Positions 20,610 through 30,330 of a DNA stretch of 43,762 bases are shown here, piece after piece (the first letter of the stretch is position 1; the number at the start of each line of letters is the position of its first letter). The DNA is from Chitinophagaceae bacterium (GTDB lineage Bacteria; Bacteroidota; Bacteroidia; Chitinophagales; Chitinophagaceae). The notes beneath the pieces were generated by a model that searched no databases, was not told where the DNA came from, and saw nothing but the letters and a program-made list of their open reading frames with translations. A program made the position numbers and the translations under genes. The DNA is taken from contig CANKLV010000002.1 of NCBI GenBank assembly GCA_947483415.1, positions 1 through 43,762 on the forward strand, read 5' to 3'.

Positions 20610-20729
20610 AAGTTATATCAATATGAGGCAAAAATAAGCATAAATTACGAGCATACATACTGAAAAAGAAGTAAAGATTTTTTGCATTACTTTTACATCA
20701 ATTATTAAAAATTTAAAAACCAGTCCAAT

Positions 20730-21731
20730 ATGGAAAAAATTTATGCTGCTATAACAGCAGTTGGTGCGCATGTTCCTGATTTTCGTTTAACCAATAAAAT
20801 CCTCGAAACTATGGTAGATACTAATGACGAGTGGATTTTATCAAGAACAGGTATTAGTGAAAGGAGAATTTTAAAAGGCGAAGGATTGGCAAGCAGCGAT
20901 ATGGCTGTTATTGCTGTAAATGAATTGTTAAAAAAACGAGGAATTGATCCTTTAGAGATAGATTGTGTGATTTGTGCAACAGTAACACCTGATATGGTTT
21001 TTCCGGCAACTGCAAATATTCTTAGCGATAAAGCAGGTATGAAAAATGCATTTGGCTTTGATTTGAGTGCAGCTTGCTCTGGTTTTCTATACGCATTGAC
21101 CGTTGGTACAAGTATGATTGAAAGTGGTAGATATAAAAAAGTAATCGTTGTAGGTGTTGATAAAATGAGTGCTATTGTAGATTATACAGATAGAACTACT
21201 TGTGTAATATTTGGTGATGGAGCAGGAGTAGTATTGCTTGAACCTACAACCGAAAAAATAGGTGTAATGGATAGTCTGTTAAAAAGCGATGGAAGTGGAA
21301 AGAATTTCCTTCATATGAAAGCGGGTGGAAGCCTTAAACCCTCATCTGTGGAAACTGTAAATGCAAAAGAGCACTTCGTTTTTCAAGAAGGGCAATCCGT
21401 TTTTAAATTTGCGGTAAAAGGTATGGCAGATGTGAGCTACGAATTGATGCAAAGAAACAACCTGACTGGAGATGATATTGCATGGCTGGTTCCACATCAA
21501 GCAAACCTTAGAATTATTGATGCTACTGCAAATAGAATGGGTTTATCAAAAGAAAAAGTAATGATTAACATTCAAAAATATGGCAATACTACTGCTGCTA
21601 CAATTCCGTTATGTTTGTGGGATTGGGAAAGCAAATTGAAAAAGGGCGACAATATCATTTTAGCCGCTTTTGGCGGAGGTTTTACCTGGGGTGCAACATG
21701 GATTAAATGGGCTTATGATGGCAATGTTTAA
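20730..21731 (+). CDS. fabH: 3-oxoacyl-ACP synthase III (KAS III)
   Basis: [27 protein letters not shown] active-site Cys, [12 protein letters not shown] His, [13 protein letters not shown] Asn; [15 protein letters not shown]-terminus. Confidence 0.96.
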   Translation: MEKIYAAITAVGAHVPDFRLTNKILETMVDTNDEWILSRTGISERRILKGEGLASSDMAVIAVNELLKKRGIDPLEIDCVICATVTPDMVFPATANILSDKAGMKNAFGFDLSAACSGFLYALTVGTSMIESGRYKKVIVVGVDKMSAIVDYTDRTTCVIFGDGAGVVLLEPTTEKIGVMDSLLKSDGSGKNFLHMKAGGSLKPSSVETVNAKEHFVFQEGQSVFKFAVKGMADVSYELMQRNNLTGDDIAWLVPHQANLRIIDATANRMGLSKEKVMINIQKYGNTTAATIPLCLWDWESKLKKGDNIILAAFGGGFTWGATWIKWAYDGNV

Positions 21732-21778
21732 TTGAAAGTCTATTGCAAATATGAGCAAACTTATCAACTTGATTTTTT

Positions 21779-23737
21779 ATGAATAACTTTCTGATTTGTA
21801 TTTTCTTATTGGCGAATACTATTGCTTCTAAAGCTCAGCTTAACAGATATATTGTAACATTTAAAAACAAAAATAATAGTGTTTACTCTCTTTCTAATCC
21901 AATAGAATTTTTATCACAACGTGCTATTGACAGAAGATTGAGATACAACATCAATATTGACAGTTTAGACTTGCCCATTAACAATAATTATGTAGAAGCT
22001 GTTCGTACATCCGGTACCGTTACCATTTTGAATCAATCAAAATGGATGAACCAGATTTCAATAGAAACAACAGATAATACAGCATTGACGGCTATTTCAA
22101 ACTTGCCTTTTGTTGAAAATACACTTGCCATTGCTTCTAGAAATCCAAATAATACTTCATCGAAATTTGCTGATGACACTTTAACTGCGTTGCCTTTAAA
22201 CAACAGTATTTACAAAACACAGCAAGAAAATGTTTACCAATATGGCGCGTCAAATGCACAAATAAAAATACACAAAGGCGATTTTTTGCACAATCATGGT
22301 TTTAATGGAAAGGGAATGCAAATGGCTGTTATTGATGCAGGATTTTATCGTTATAATGCGCTTCCCACATTTGACAGCTTAAACAGAAATGGTCAAATAT
22401 TAGGCACTTGGGATTTTGTCAACAATAATCAAAATGTTTCTGAAGATGATGCACACGGAATGCATTGTTTAAGCGCAATTGGAGCAAATCTTCCTGGCGT
22501 ATTTATGGGAACTGCACCTAAAACTTCTTTCTATCTTTTTCGTACTGAAGATGTTCGGAGCGAATATCCAATAGAAGAACATAATTTTTGCGTTGCTGCA
22601 GAAAAAGCAGATAGCTTAGGTGTTGATGTATGCTCAGTTTCATTAGGATATAACACATTCAGCGATTCTCAGTTTGATTATACTTACACAGACATGAATG
22701 GCAATACTACCATAAGTGCAAAAGCCACAAACATTGCTGCAAGAAAAGGTTTACTTATGGTAATTGCTGTGGGAAATGAAGGCAATGGCTCTTGGCGTTA
22801 TATCATTACACCAGCAGATGCGGATAGTTGTATGGCGGTGGGCGCTGTAGATAGTTTAGGTGTTGTAGCCAATTTCAGTAGTTATGGACCAAATAGCAAT
22901 GGGCAGATTAAGCCAGATGTTGTTGCAATCGGAAGAAACGCAATTGTTGCCAATAACAATACCGGAATGCCCAATTTTGGAAGCGGTACTTCTTATGCTT
23001 GTCCAAATATGGCTGGAATTTCAACCTGTTTGTGGCAAGCATTTCCTGAAGCTTCAAACATGAAAATCAGAGGTGTATTAAAACAAAGTGCGTCAAATTT
23101 TAGCAGCCCTGACAATCGTATTGGATTTGGAATACCCAATGCTAAAAAAGCATTTGTGATGCTTCAAAAAAATTACACAACGTATAGTGCTCGTTTCTTT
23201 CAATGTACATCAATTTTAAATCTTTCTATTAAAACAGATACCTCCATGCACATTTCTGTTGAAAGAAAATTTATTAATCAAACAGGATTTACTGAAATAG
23301 CCACACTTCATAATGATAGCCCATTTGGTATGCATGATTTTGAATACATCGACAATCTTGATCAAACAAATTATGGAAGTATTCAATATCGATACAAGAT
23401 GAAAATTGGAACAGATACTACATTTTATATGGATTCTAGCACTGTAAACTATTTGAACCCTTGCATCTTTATTCCCCCTTCGGCAAATACAATATTGATA
23501 AGTCCGAATCCAGTTAACAATGAATTATTTATAAAAATGGATAGGGTTGAAAATACAAAAGTTGATGTACTCATTCATAATATTTCGGGTCAAAAAATAT
23601 TTGCAACTTCATACGAACAAGCCATTGGTTCGGGTACAAAAAGCATAAACTTCCGAAATTTTGCAAGAGGCGTTTATTTTGTAACAATCTATTTAAACGA
23701 TAAAAAAGAAGTTGTACAACGTATTATAAAGCAGTAG
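21779..23737 (+). CDS. S8 family (subtilisin-like) serine peptidase with T9SS type A C-terminal sorting domain
   Basis: Signal peptide; catalytic-triad regions MAVIDAGFYRYN (D), DDAHGMHCLSAIG (H), GSGTSYACPNMAGI (S); C-terminal ISPNPVNNELFIKMD...VLIHNISGQKIF...FARGVYFVTIY. Confidence 0.93.
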   Translation: MNNFLICIFLLANTIASKAQLNRYIVTFKNKNNSVYSLSNPIEFLSQRAIDRRLRYNINIDSLDLPINNNYVEAVRTSGTVTILNQSKWMNQISIETTDNTALTAISNLPFVENTLAIASRNPNNTSSKFADDTLTALPLNNSIYKTQQENVYQYGASNAQIKIHKGDFLHNHGFNGKGMQMAVIDAGFYRYNALPTFDSLNRNGQILGTWDFVNNNQNVSEDDAHGMHCLSAIGANLPGVFMGTAPKTSFYLFRTEDVRSEYPIEEHNFCVAAEKADSLGVDVCSVSLGYNTFSDSQFDYTYTDMNGNTTISAKATNIAARKGLLMVIAVGNEGNGSWRYIITPADADSCMAVGAVDSLGVVANFSSYGPNSNGQIKPDVVAIGRNAIVANNNTGMPNFGSGTSYACPNMAGISTCLWQAFPEASNMKIRGVLKQSASNFSSPDNRIGFGIPNAKKAFVMLQKNYTTYSARFFQCTSILNLSIKTDTSMHISVERKFINQTGFTEIATLHNDSPFGMHDFEYIDNLDQTNYGSIQYRYKMKIGTDTTFYMDSSTVNYLNPCIFIPPSANTILISPNPVNNELFIKMDRVENTKVDVLIHNISGQKIFATSYEQAIGSGTKSINFRNFARGVYFVTIYLNDKKEVVQRIIKQ

Positions 23738-24901
23738 TTAATTTTTAAAATAAGCTACAAATAAACTGTCTGCATTTTTATCATATCCTTTGAGGTATTT
23801 CATTTCAAGCAATTGGTAAGAAAAATGCTGTTGGATAAAATCAACCATGTCTTCATTTTCTGCTTTAAATACGGAGCAAGTGATATAAACAAACCAACCA
23901 TCCTTTGCCAAATGAGGCAATACGTTTACAACGATATTTTTTTGCTTTTCAACAAACTGTTGAAGTAGTATTTTATCAAAACTAAAATATTGCTCGGGTG
24001 TTCTGCTCCATGTTCCACTACCAGAACAAGGTGCATCACAAATAATGATAGAAAATTTATCATCCAATAATAATCCTGATTTTTGGGATAAATCTTGTAC
24101 GAATTTTTTTAGAAGATTAATGCCTGCATCTTTAAAACGAAGTTGCAGATTGGATAAAATATTTTCGCGTATATCGCTAACTGTTAGTTTTAATTTACCC
24201 GAAAACAAATCAAATAATAAAATAGATTTTCCACCGCTTGCCGCACAGCAATCCCATACTGATTCTGATTTCTCTTCAGCTTTTTCTTTTTTTAAAAAAT
24301 CAAAAACTTTCTGTGAATTAAAATCCTGTATCACCACTTCTTTGTTAATTTCGAGACAATTTTCAATTGATGTTCCATTTGTTAGTTTTAACGTATCTAG
24401 CTCAATTAATTCAAATGTAATATCTGCATTTTTTAACTTGTTTAAAACTAGATCCCTTTTCTTCGGCCTTAACCTTAAAAATAAATCAGGCTGATGTAAT
24501 AGAGAAATCGTGAATTTATCCTTATCTATAAAACTCGAAATCTCATCTGAAAATAAAAATAATTTTTCAGAATTGATATTTAAATAGGCTACTTTTTCAA
24601 TTGCAGAAAATGCTACAAGTTCATTAAATTCTGATGAAACATTTTTTAAAAATTCTGTCTCACTATTTTCACATAAAAAAGCAGATGCAATAATTTTACT
24701 TTCTGTTGTATCTGTTTCATTGAATAAAAATGCACATCTAAAATAATGGTAACAAAGTGTAGATATTGATTTTCTATCTTTTGAACCGAATTTTTTATCC
24801 GTCTGGAAAAATGATTTTAAATGATGTGTTAGCGGCGTTCCTTTTGTATAAGAATCAATAACCGTAACAGCTGAATTTAAATAAGAGTGGTATCTGCTCA
24901 T
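23738..24901 (-). CDS. RsmB/NOP-family rRNA (cytosine-C5) methyltransferase
   Basis: WDCCAASGGKSILLFDLF, IIICDAPCSGSGTWSRTPEQ (PCSG), VYITCSVFKAENEDMV (TCS). Track start 24916 lies inside a terminator hairpin; ATG at 24901 (MSRYHSYLNSAVTVID) is the likelier start. Confidence 0.92.
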   Translation of the reverse strand: MSRYHSYLNSAVTVIDSYTKGTPLTHHLKSFFQTDKKFGSKDRKSISTLCYHYFRCAFLFNETDTTESKIIASAFLCENSETEFLKNVSSEFNELVAFSAIEKVAYLNINSEKLFLFSDEISSFIDKDKFTISLLHQPDLFLRLRPKKRDLVLNKLKNADITFELIELDTLKLTNGTSIENCLEINKEVVIQDFNSQKVFDFLKKEKAEEKSESVWDCCAASGGKSILLFDLFSGKLKLTVSDIRENILSNLQLRFKDAGINLLKKFVQDLSQKSGLLLDDKFSIIICDAPCSGSGTWSRTPEQYFSFDKILLQQFVEKQKNIVVNVLPHLAKDGWFVYITCSVFKAENEDMVDFIQQHFSYQLLEMKYLKGYDKNADSLFVAYFKN

Positions 24902-24908
24902 AAAAAAA

Positions 24909-24925
24909 TCCCGCATTTAGCGGGA
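24909..24925 (-). terminator. Rho-independent terminator of the sucB-like gene
   Basis: Minus strand TCCCGC-TAAAT-GCGGGA followed by TTTTTTT (24908..24902). Confidence 0.8.
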
Positions 24926-24942
24926 AAATATTTCGTTTATAA

Positions 24943-26148
24943 TCATAATTCAAGAAGTGCTTCTACAGGATCTTTACCAAATAACAAAAGCGATGGATTT
25001 TCAAGCAATTGTTTTAGAGTAACTAAAAATCCAACTGACTCTCTACCATCAATGATGCGGTGATCGTAGCTTAAAGCCAGATACATCATTGGCTTAATGA
25101 CTACCTGACCATTTAAAGCCATTGGTCTTTCTACGATATTATGCATGCCTAAAATGGCACTCTGAGGGATATTAATAATTGGTGTGCTCATCATAGACCC
25201 AAAAATTCCACCGTTTGTAATGGTAAAGGTACCACCAGTCATTTCTTCAATGGTAAGTTTATTGTTTTTTGCTTTCGTTGCCAATTCAACAACCATCGCT
25301 TCAATTTCGGCCATGCTTAAACTTTCCGCATTGCGGATTACAGGAACCACCAATCCTTTCGGCGCACTAACGGCAATAGATACGTCGCAATATTCATGAA
25401 AAATAATTTGATCCCCGTCAATGTAAGCATTTACAGAAGGAAACTTTTGCAACGCATAACAACAAGCTTTTGTGAAAAAGCTCATGAACCCTAAATTTAC
25501 GCCATGAAGCTCTTTAAATTTATCCTTATGTTTTTTTCTAATTTCCATGATTGGCCCCATATCTACTTCATTGAATGTAGTCAACATGGCGGTTGTATTT
25601 TTTGCTTCAACCAATCTGCGGCTAATTGTTTTACGGAGATTGCTCATTTTTTCTGGTCGCTCAGTTCTGTTGAACATTTCTGTTCCAGGTTTTCTACCCG
25701 GGTTTGATAAAGCTTCTAAAACGTCTTGTTTTATAATCTTACCATTTGAGCCAGATGGCATTATTTTTTTACTGTCTATTTTTTTATCTGCAATAATCGC
25801 TGCCGCTACAGGCGTTGCTTTTACATCAGAAGCAGGCACTTCTTTCGTTGGTGCAGCAACAACTTCAGCAGGTTTTGGTGTTTCTTCTTTTGGAGCTTCC
25901 GCAGGGCGAACAGCATCTGTATCGATACTACAAATCAAATCACCAATTGAAAGCGTGTCCCCTTCTTTAGCAATTTGTGTAATTAGGCCAGCTTGTTCTG
26001 CATTTATTTCAAAAGTTGCTTTTTCACTTTCAAGTTCCGCAATTATTTCATCACAATCCGCCCAAGCGCCTGTTTCTTTCAACCACTTCACAAGTGTAAC
26101 TTCACTAATGCTTTCACCTACTGTAGGTACTTTTATTTCAATAGACAT
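24943..26148 (-). CDS. sucB: 2-oxoglutarate dehydrogenase E2 component (dihydrolipoyllysine succinyltransferase)
   Basis: N-terminal lipoyl domain ([18 protein letters not shown]), Pro/Ala linker, PSBD and C-terminal catalytic [29 protein letters not shown]. Confidence 0.94.
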   Translation of the reverse strand: MSIEIKVPTVGESISEVTLVKWLKETGAWADCDEIIAELESEKATFEINAEQAGLITQIAKEGDTLSIGDLICSIDTDAVRPAEAPKEETPKPAEVVAAPTKEVPASDVKATPVAAAIIADKKIDSKKIMPSGSNGKIIKQDVLEALSNPGRKPGTEMFNRTERPEKMSNLRKTISRRLVEAKNTTAMLTTFNEVDMGPIMEIRKKHKDKFKELHGVNLGFMSFFTKACCYALQKFPSVNAYIDGDQIIFHEYCDVSIAVSAPKGLVVPVIRNAESLSMAEIEAMVVELATKAKNNKLTIEEMTGGTFTITNGGIFGSMMSTPIINIPQSAILGMHNIVERPMALNGQVVIKPMMYLALSYDHRIIDGRESVGFLVTLKQLLENPSLLLFGKDPVEALLEL

Positions 26149-26244
26149 GTAAAAAATTGTTTTGAGCGAATTTCGGTTAAAATGATGATTTTTTAAAGTT
26201 TTATTCGAGTTAATCTTTTTAAACCCACATTTTATTAAAAAAAA

Positions 26245-26263
26245 TCCCGGAATTAATCCGGGA
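26245..26263 (-). terminator. Rho-independent terminator of rpoD
   Basis: TCCCGGA-ATTAA-TCCGGGA hairpin; minus-strand T-run at 26244..26237. Confidence 0.82.
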
Positions 26264-26282
26264 AAGTTATTTATTTTTTTGT

Positions 26283-27152
26283 TTATGCCCCAAGGAATCC
26301 CCTCAGTAAATTATTTTGAGAAGTTTCTCGTAGCCTGTCTAATGCCTTGTCTTTTATTTGACGTACCCGCTCTCTTGTTAAATTGTATCGTTCTCCGATA
26401 TCTTCCAAGCTCAATGGATGATCTATTCCAAGCCCGAAAAAATAAACCAACACCTCTTTTTGTCTATGTGTTAATATATTCAACGTACGTTCAATTTCAG
26501 TATTCAAGGAATCGGTTAAAACCATTTGCTGGTCTGTTTTCTCCGCATTTTTATTTTCCATCAAGTCAATCAATAATCCATCTTCACCTGCAGAAATCTG
26601 CTGATCCATGCTTATATGTCGACCTCCAACACCTATTGTAGCAGCCACTTCTTCGATACTAACTTCTAATAATTCTGCAATTTCCTCTGCTGAAGGCTCT
26701 CGCTCAAACTCTTGTTCCAATTGGCTATATGCCTTACTGATCCTATTAGTTAACCCAACTTTATTCAAAGGCAAACGAACAATTCTTGACTGCTCAGCCA
26801 ATGCTTGTAAAATTGATTGACGTATCCACCAAACCGCATATGAAATGAATTTAAATCCCCTGGTTTCATCAAATTTTTGAGCCGCTTTAATCAAACCCAA
26901 ATTGCCTTCATTAATTAAATCAGACAAGGTTAAACCTTGATTTTGATACTGCTTTGCAACAGAAACAACAAACCTTAAATTGGCTTTTGTCAACCGATCT
27001 AGTGCTTGTTGATCGCCTTGCTTTATTAATTTAGCCAGCATTACTTCCTCCTCCGGCCTTATTAATTCTACCCTTCCAATTTCTTGTAAGTATTTTTCAA
27101 GGCTTTCGCTTTCGCGATTTGTGATTGATTTTGAAATTTTCAACTGACGCAT
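26283..27152 (-). CDS. rpoD: Primary RNA polymerase sigma-70 factor RpoD/SigA (short Bacteroidota type)
   Basis: [66 protein letters not shown]-terminal [18 protein letters not shown]; 289 aa, lacks region 1.1. Confidence 0.95.
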   Translation of the reverse strand: MRQLKISKSITNRESESLEKYLQEIGRVELIRPEEEVMLAKLIKQGDQQALDRLTKANLRFVVSVAKQYQNQGLTLSDLINEGNLGLIKAAQKFDETRGFKFISYAVWWIRQSILQALAEQSRIVRLPLNKVGLTNRISKAYSQLEQEFEREPSAEEIAELLEVSIEEVAATIGVGGRHISMDQQISAGEDGLLIDLMENKNAEKTDQQMVLTDSLNTEIERTLNILTHRQKEVLVYFFGLGIDHPLSLEDIGERYNLTRERVRQIKDKALDRLRETSQNNLLRGFLGA

Positions 27153-27192
27153 ATGAAAAAATTTAATTATTGAGATTTAAAATATTTTTCTC

Positions 27193-27263
27193 AATTGACA
27201 TAACGCATATTTTAACATTTATTGTGTGTAACCGAACAATTTTTTTTATTTTAATTGACATAA
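27193..27263. repeat. Two direct copies of AATTGACATAA (27193..27203 and 27253..27263), exactly 60 bp apart, in the divergent rpoD / START-protein intergenic region
   Basis: Exact 11-bp match read directly. Confidence 0.7.
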
Positions 27264-27376
27264 AAACGCCATATAAAAAAGAAATAACAACAATTGGTCA
27301 AAAAAAAAACAGATATTATACTATTGCGTTGATAATTTTTCTATTATTGCAAGAAAGAAGGTAATTTCAAAATCAA

Positions 27377-27757
27377 ATGAGTAAAAAGCAATTATATACA
27401 CTAGAATATCCAGTACGATGCTCCCCGAGTATCTTGTATGAATTCCTAATAAGCCCAGCTGCTTTGCAAGAATGGTTTGCTGATAAAGTTGACGAACGCG
27501 ATGGCGTATATAGCTTTTCATGGAATGGCGCCGAAGAAAAAGCAGTTTTGCTAGAAAAAGAACAAGATAAATTCATTCGTTTCCGTTGGAGCTACATGAG
27601 TAAAGACGAATATTTTGAATTTGCCATTGATAGATCTGAAGTAACCAATCAAACCATATTAATCATAAAAGATTTTGCGGAGAAAAAAGAAATAAAAGAC
27701 CAAAGCAGACTTTGGGAGTATCAAGTAAAAGATTTATTCCACCGCTTAGGAAGTTAA
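27377..27757 (+). CDS. START-like (SRPBCC/AHSA1-type) domain protein
   Basis: YPVRCSPSILYEFLISPAALQEWFADKVDERDGVYSFSWNGAEEKAVLLEKE...FRWS; compact Bacteroidota SRPBCC protein. Confidence 0.85.
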   Translation: MSKKQLYTLEYPVRCSPSILYEFLISPAALQEWFADKVDERDGVYSFSWNGAEEKAVLLEKEQDKFIRFRWSYMSKDEYFEFAIDRSEVTNQTILIIKDFAEKKEIKDQSRLWEYQVKDLFHRLGS

Positions 27758-27778
27758 TTTAATCAAAAAGATAATAAG

Positions 27779-27802
27779 AGCCATCAAAACTGATGGTTTT
27801 TT
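27779..27802 (+). terminator. Rho-independent terminator downstream of the START-like gene
   Basis: CCATCA-AAAC-TGATGG followed by TTTTTT. Confidence 0.78.
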
Positions 27803-27912
27803 AATTTGTATTAACGTACTCTTGCATTGTTTTTTATAGTGCTTGTTTTATTGCACTATTTTTGAGTTTCGTAATTTTCTGATTTGCAACATACCACAGC
27901 CGAACTGTTAAC

Positions 27913-29322
27913 ATGATAAAGAAATTAGACAAGCTTATACTAAAATCATTTATTGGCCCTTTCATCATTACTTTTTTCATAGGATTTTTTGTGTTGATGA
28001 TGCAGAGTTTATGGAAATATATCGACGACTTGGTAGGAAAAGGACTTGATTTTATTACAATAGCACAGTTTATTTGGTATGCCAGTGCATCATTGTTGAT
28101 GCTTGCAATGCCAATCGCAATCTTGATTTCATCCATAATGACCTTTGGAAATTTGAGTGAAAGTTTTGAATTAGTTGCCATCAAATCTTCAGGCATTTCT
28201 CTCTTGAGATTTATGCGCCCGTTGATGTTTTTAACCATCTTGTTATGCGGCATTACATTTTTATTTGCAAACTATGTTATCCCTTATGCAAACTTAAAAT
28301 TCATTACTTTATACAGTGATATTTATGTTAAGAAACCCGCATTCGATTTAAAAGAAGGGGTTTTCTTTACCCATATCCCAAACTATGCCATTAAAATAAG
28401 CAAGAAAGATCCTGATGGAAAAACCATTTATAATGTAATTATTTTCGAACAAAATAATTCGTTACAAGATAATTGTATAGTAGCAAAAAAAGGAGAAATG
28501 AAAATTTCTGAAGATGGGAATTACCTCGAATTTAATTTAGAAGATGGCTGTAGATATCAAGAAAATGGAAACATAATGGATAGTGCTACAGAGTTTACAA
28601 GATTGAGTTTTAAGAAATTTAAAAAATTATTCGATTTAAGTGTATTAAAAAAACAAGAAACCAACGACAGTTTATTTAGTAAGAATTTTAAAATGCTTAG
28701 CGCAAATCAGCTGGGTAAAAACATAGATTCTTTAAAAAAATCGAAAACAAATCAGCTTTTATTCTACAACCAACAGTTAAATTCGACTTTGACTTACAGT
28801 CATCTTTCGGATAGTACTTGGAATGTTTCAAATCAAATGAAATCAGAAAGAACTTATGCAAAATTGATTCCGGATAGTTTAAGTTTAAGAATCAATCAAT
28901 ATGCAATGAATAAAGCAGTTGCCATAAAAGGTGCTTTACAACAACAGATATTTGAATCAGAAACAAAAGAAAAAGAATTAAGGTTTCATGAAATAGAATG
29001 GCATAGAAAATACTCCATTTCTTTGGCTTGTTTGATTTTGTTTTTTATTGGTGCACCGTTAGGTGCGATTATTAGGAAAGGCGGACTAGGAATGCCTTTA
29101 GTAGTTGCCATTGTGTTTTTCCTAATCTTTCATTTGTTGAATATGTTTGGGGAGAAATTTTCAAGAGATGCTATTTTATCTCCAGCAATAGGTATGTGGT
29201 TGGCTATTTTAGTACTGGCTCCGGTTGGCGTTTTTTTAACCCATAAAGCCATGAATGATTCTCAACTTTTTAATAAAGAATTTTACTTGAAACTGTTTAA
29301 GCTTTTTAAAAAAGACAAATAA
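27913..29322 (+). CDS. LptF/LptG family (YjgP/YjgQ) lipopolysaccharide export permease
   Basis: MIKKLDKLILKSFIGPFIITFFIGFFVLMMQSLWKYIDDLVGKGL N-terminus, TM helices flanking a periplasmic domain, C-terminal FFIGAPLGAIIRKGGLGMPLVVAIVFFL. Confidence 0.93.
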   Translation: MIKKLDKLILKSFIGPFIITFFIGFFVLMMQSLWKYIDDLVGKGLDFITIAQFIWYASASLLMLAMPIAILISSIMTFGNLSESFELVAIKSSGISLLRFMRPLMFLTILLCGITFLFANYVIPYANLKFITLYSDIYVKKPAFDLKEGVFFTHIPNYAIKISKKDPDGKTIYNVIIFEQNNSLQDNCIVAKKGEMKISEDGNYLEFNLEDGCRYQENGNIMDSATEFTRLSFKKFKKLFDLSVLKKQETNDSLFSKNFKMLSANQLGKNIDSLKKSKTNQLLFYNQQLNSTLTYSHLSDSTWNVSNQMKSERTYAKLIPDSLSLRINQYAMNKAVAIKGALQQQIFESETKEKELRFHEIEWHRKYSISLACLILFFIGAPLGAIIRKGGLGMPLVVAIVFFLIFHLLNMFGEKFSRDAILSPAIGMWLAILVLAPVGVFLTHKAMNDSQLFNKEFYLKLFKLFKKDK

Positions 29323-29338
29323 AGTGAACGTAATAATT

Positions 29339-30091
29339 ATGCAAAACAATCGAAGAAAATTCTTGAAAAAATCTTTTAGCAAATCATTTTTAGCAATTGT
29401 TGGCTGGGAGAGCATGGTAAGTTTACTGTCATCTTTTAGTTTGCATGAAAATAATTCAAACGAAAATACCAACATTAATTTTGAACAACAACCACTACCC
29501 TATGCATATAATGCACTAGAGGATTGTATAGATGCCACAACAATGGAAATCCATTACACTAAGCACGCAGCAGCCTATGCAAAAAACCTTAACGAAGCTG
29601 TTATTGCAGAAAAAGTGCAAAAGGCTACAACCTTAGAAACCATCTTAACCAACATCTCAAAATATTCGGTTAAGATGAGAAACAATGCTGGCGGACATTT
29701 CAACCATGAACTATTTTGGAAATGCATGCAGCCGAAAACAACCAATAATATGCCTAAGGGTAATGTTTTATTTGAAATAGAAAAAGCATTTGGTGATTTT
29801 ACTACATTTAAAAAGTTGTTTTCGGATGCTGGAAAAACAAGGTTTGGTAGTGGTTGGGCATGGTTAATAAAAGATGAAACAGGAAAATTAAAAATAACAA
29901 GCACCGCAAATCAGGATAATCCGTTAATGGATTTAAAAGAAATAGAAATAAAAGGAAGCCCAATTTTATGTTTAGATGTTTGGGAACATGCCTATTATTT
30001 GAAGTACCAAAATAAAAGAGCCGATTATATAGAACAATGGTGGAATTTGGTAAACTGGGATTTTGTAGAAAAAAGAATATCTGGAAAATAA
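29339..30091 (+). CDS. Fe/Mn superoxide dismutase, Mn-type motifs, with N-terminal export (Tat-like) extension
   Basis: PLPYAYNALEDCIDATTMEIHYTKHAAAY, RNNAGGHFNHELFWKCM, GSGWAWLI, TANQDNPLM, DVWEHAYYLKYQNKRADYIEQWWNLVNW; N-term MQNNRRKFLKKSFSKSFLAIVG. Track start 29324 is GTG; ATG at 29339. Confidence 0.92.
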   Translation: MQNNRRKFLKKSFSKSFLAIVGWESMVSLLSSFSLHENNSNENTNINFEQQPLPYAYNALEDCIDATTMEIHYTKHAAAYAKNLNEAVIAEKVQKATTLETILTNISKYSVKMRNNAGGHFNHELFWKCMQPKTTNNMPKGNVLFEIEKAFGDFTTFKKLFSDAGKTRFGSGWAWLIKDETGKLKITSTANQDNPLMDLKEIEIKGSPILCLDVWEHAYYLKYQNKRADYIEQWWNLVNWDFVEKRISGK

Positions 30092-30112
30092 AACGATATT
30101 ATATAAATAGAC

Positions 30113-30167
30113 TCAGCCTTTGTTCAACATCATTAAAGCAAGCTAAAATAAATAAAACAAAGGCTGA
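30113..30167. repeat. Perfect 12-bp inverted repeat TCAGCCTTTGTT / AACAAAGGCTGA with 31-nt spacer
   Basis: 30113..30124 pairs with 30156..30167. Confidence 0.75.
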
Positions 30168-30196
30168 TGAATTGACAAGCAATCTTAGCGCAAAAG

Positions 30197-30212
30197 TAAA
30201 TTCGCGAATTTA
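30197..30212. other. 16-bp perfect palindrome TAAATTCGCGAATTTA (possible operator)
   Basis: Read directly; lies about 120 bp upstream of the M20 peptidase ATG. Confidence 0.45.
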
Positions 30213-30330
30213 ATTTTTAAGAAAAAAACGATTATTTATCTACACAATTTTTAAAATTATCCACAATTGAATTGGCTTTAAAACAATACATTTGCATACA
30301 GCTCATTATAATAAAATAAAAACTTCAAAC

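Noticed and set aside
24045-24494. 149-aa plus-strand ORF opposite the RsmB-like gene
   Set aside because: Shadow ORF overlapping catalytic motifs of the real gene.
25547-26152. 201-aa plus-strand ORF antisense to sucB
   Set aside because: Lies wholly opposite the conserved lipoyl/linker region of sucB; low-complexity S/A-rich translation mirrors the linker codons; no promoter or known domain.
26279-26641. 120-aa plus-strand ORF opposite rpoD
   Set aside because: Antisense to the highly conserved sigma region 3-4 coding sequence.
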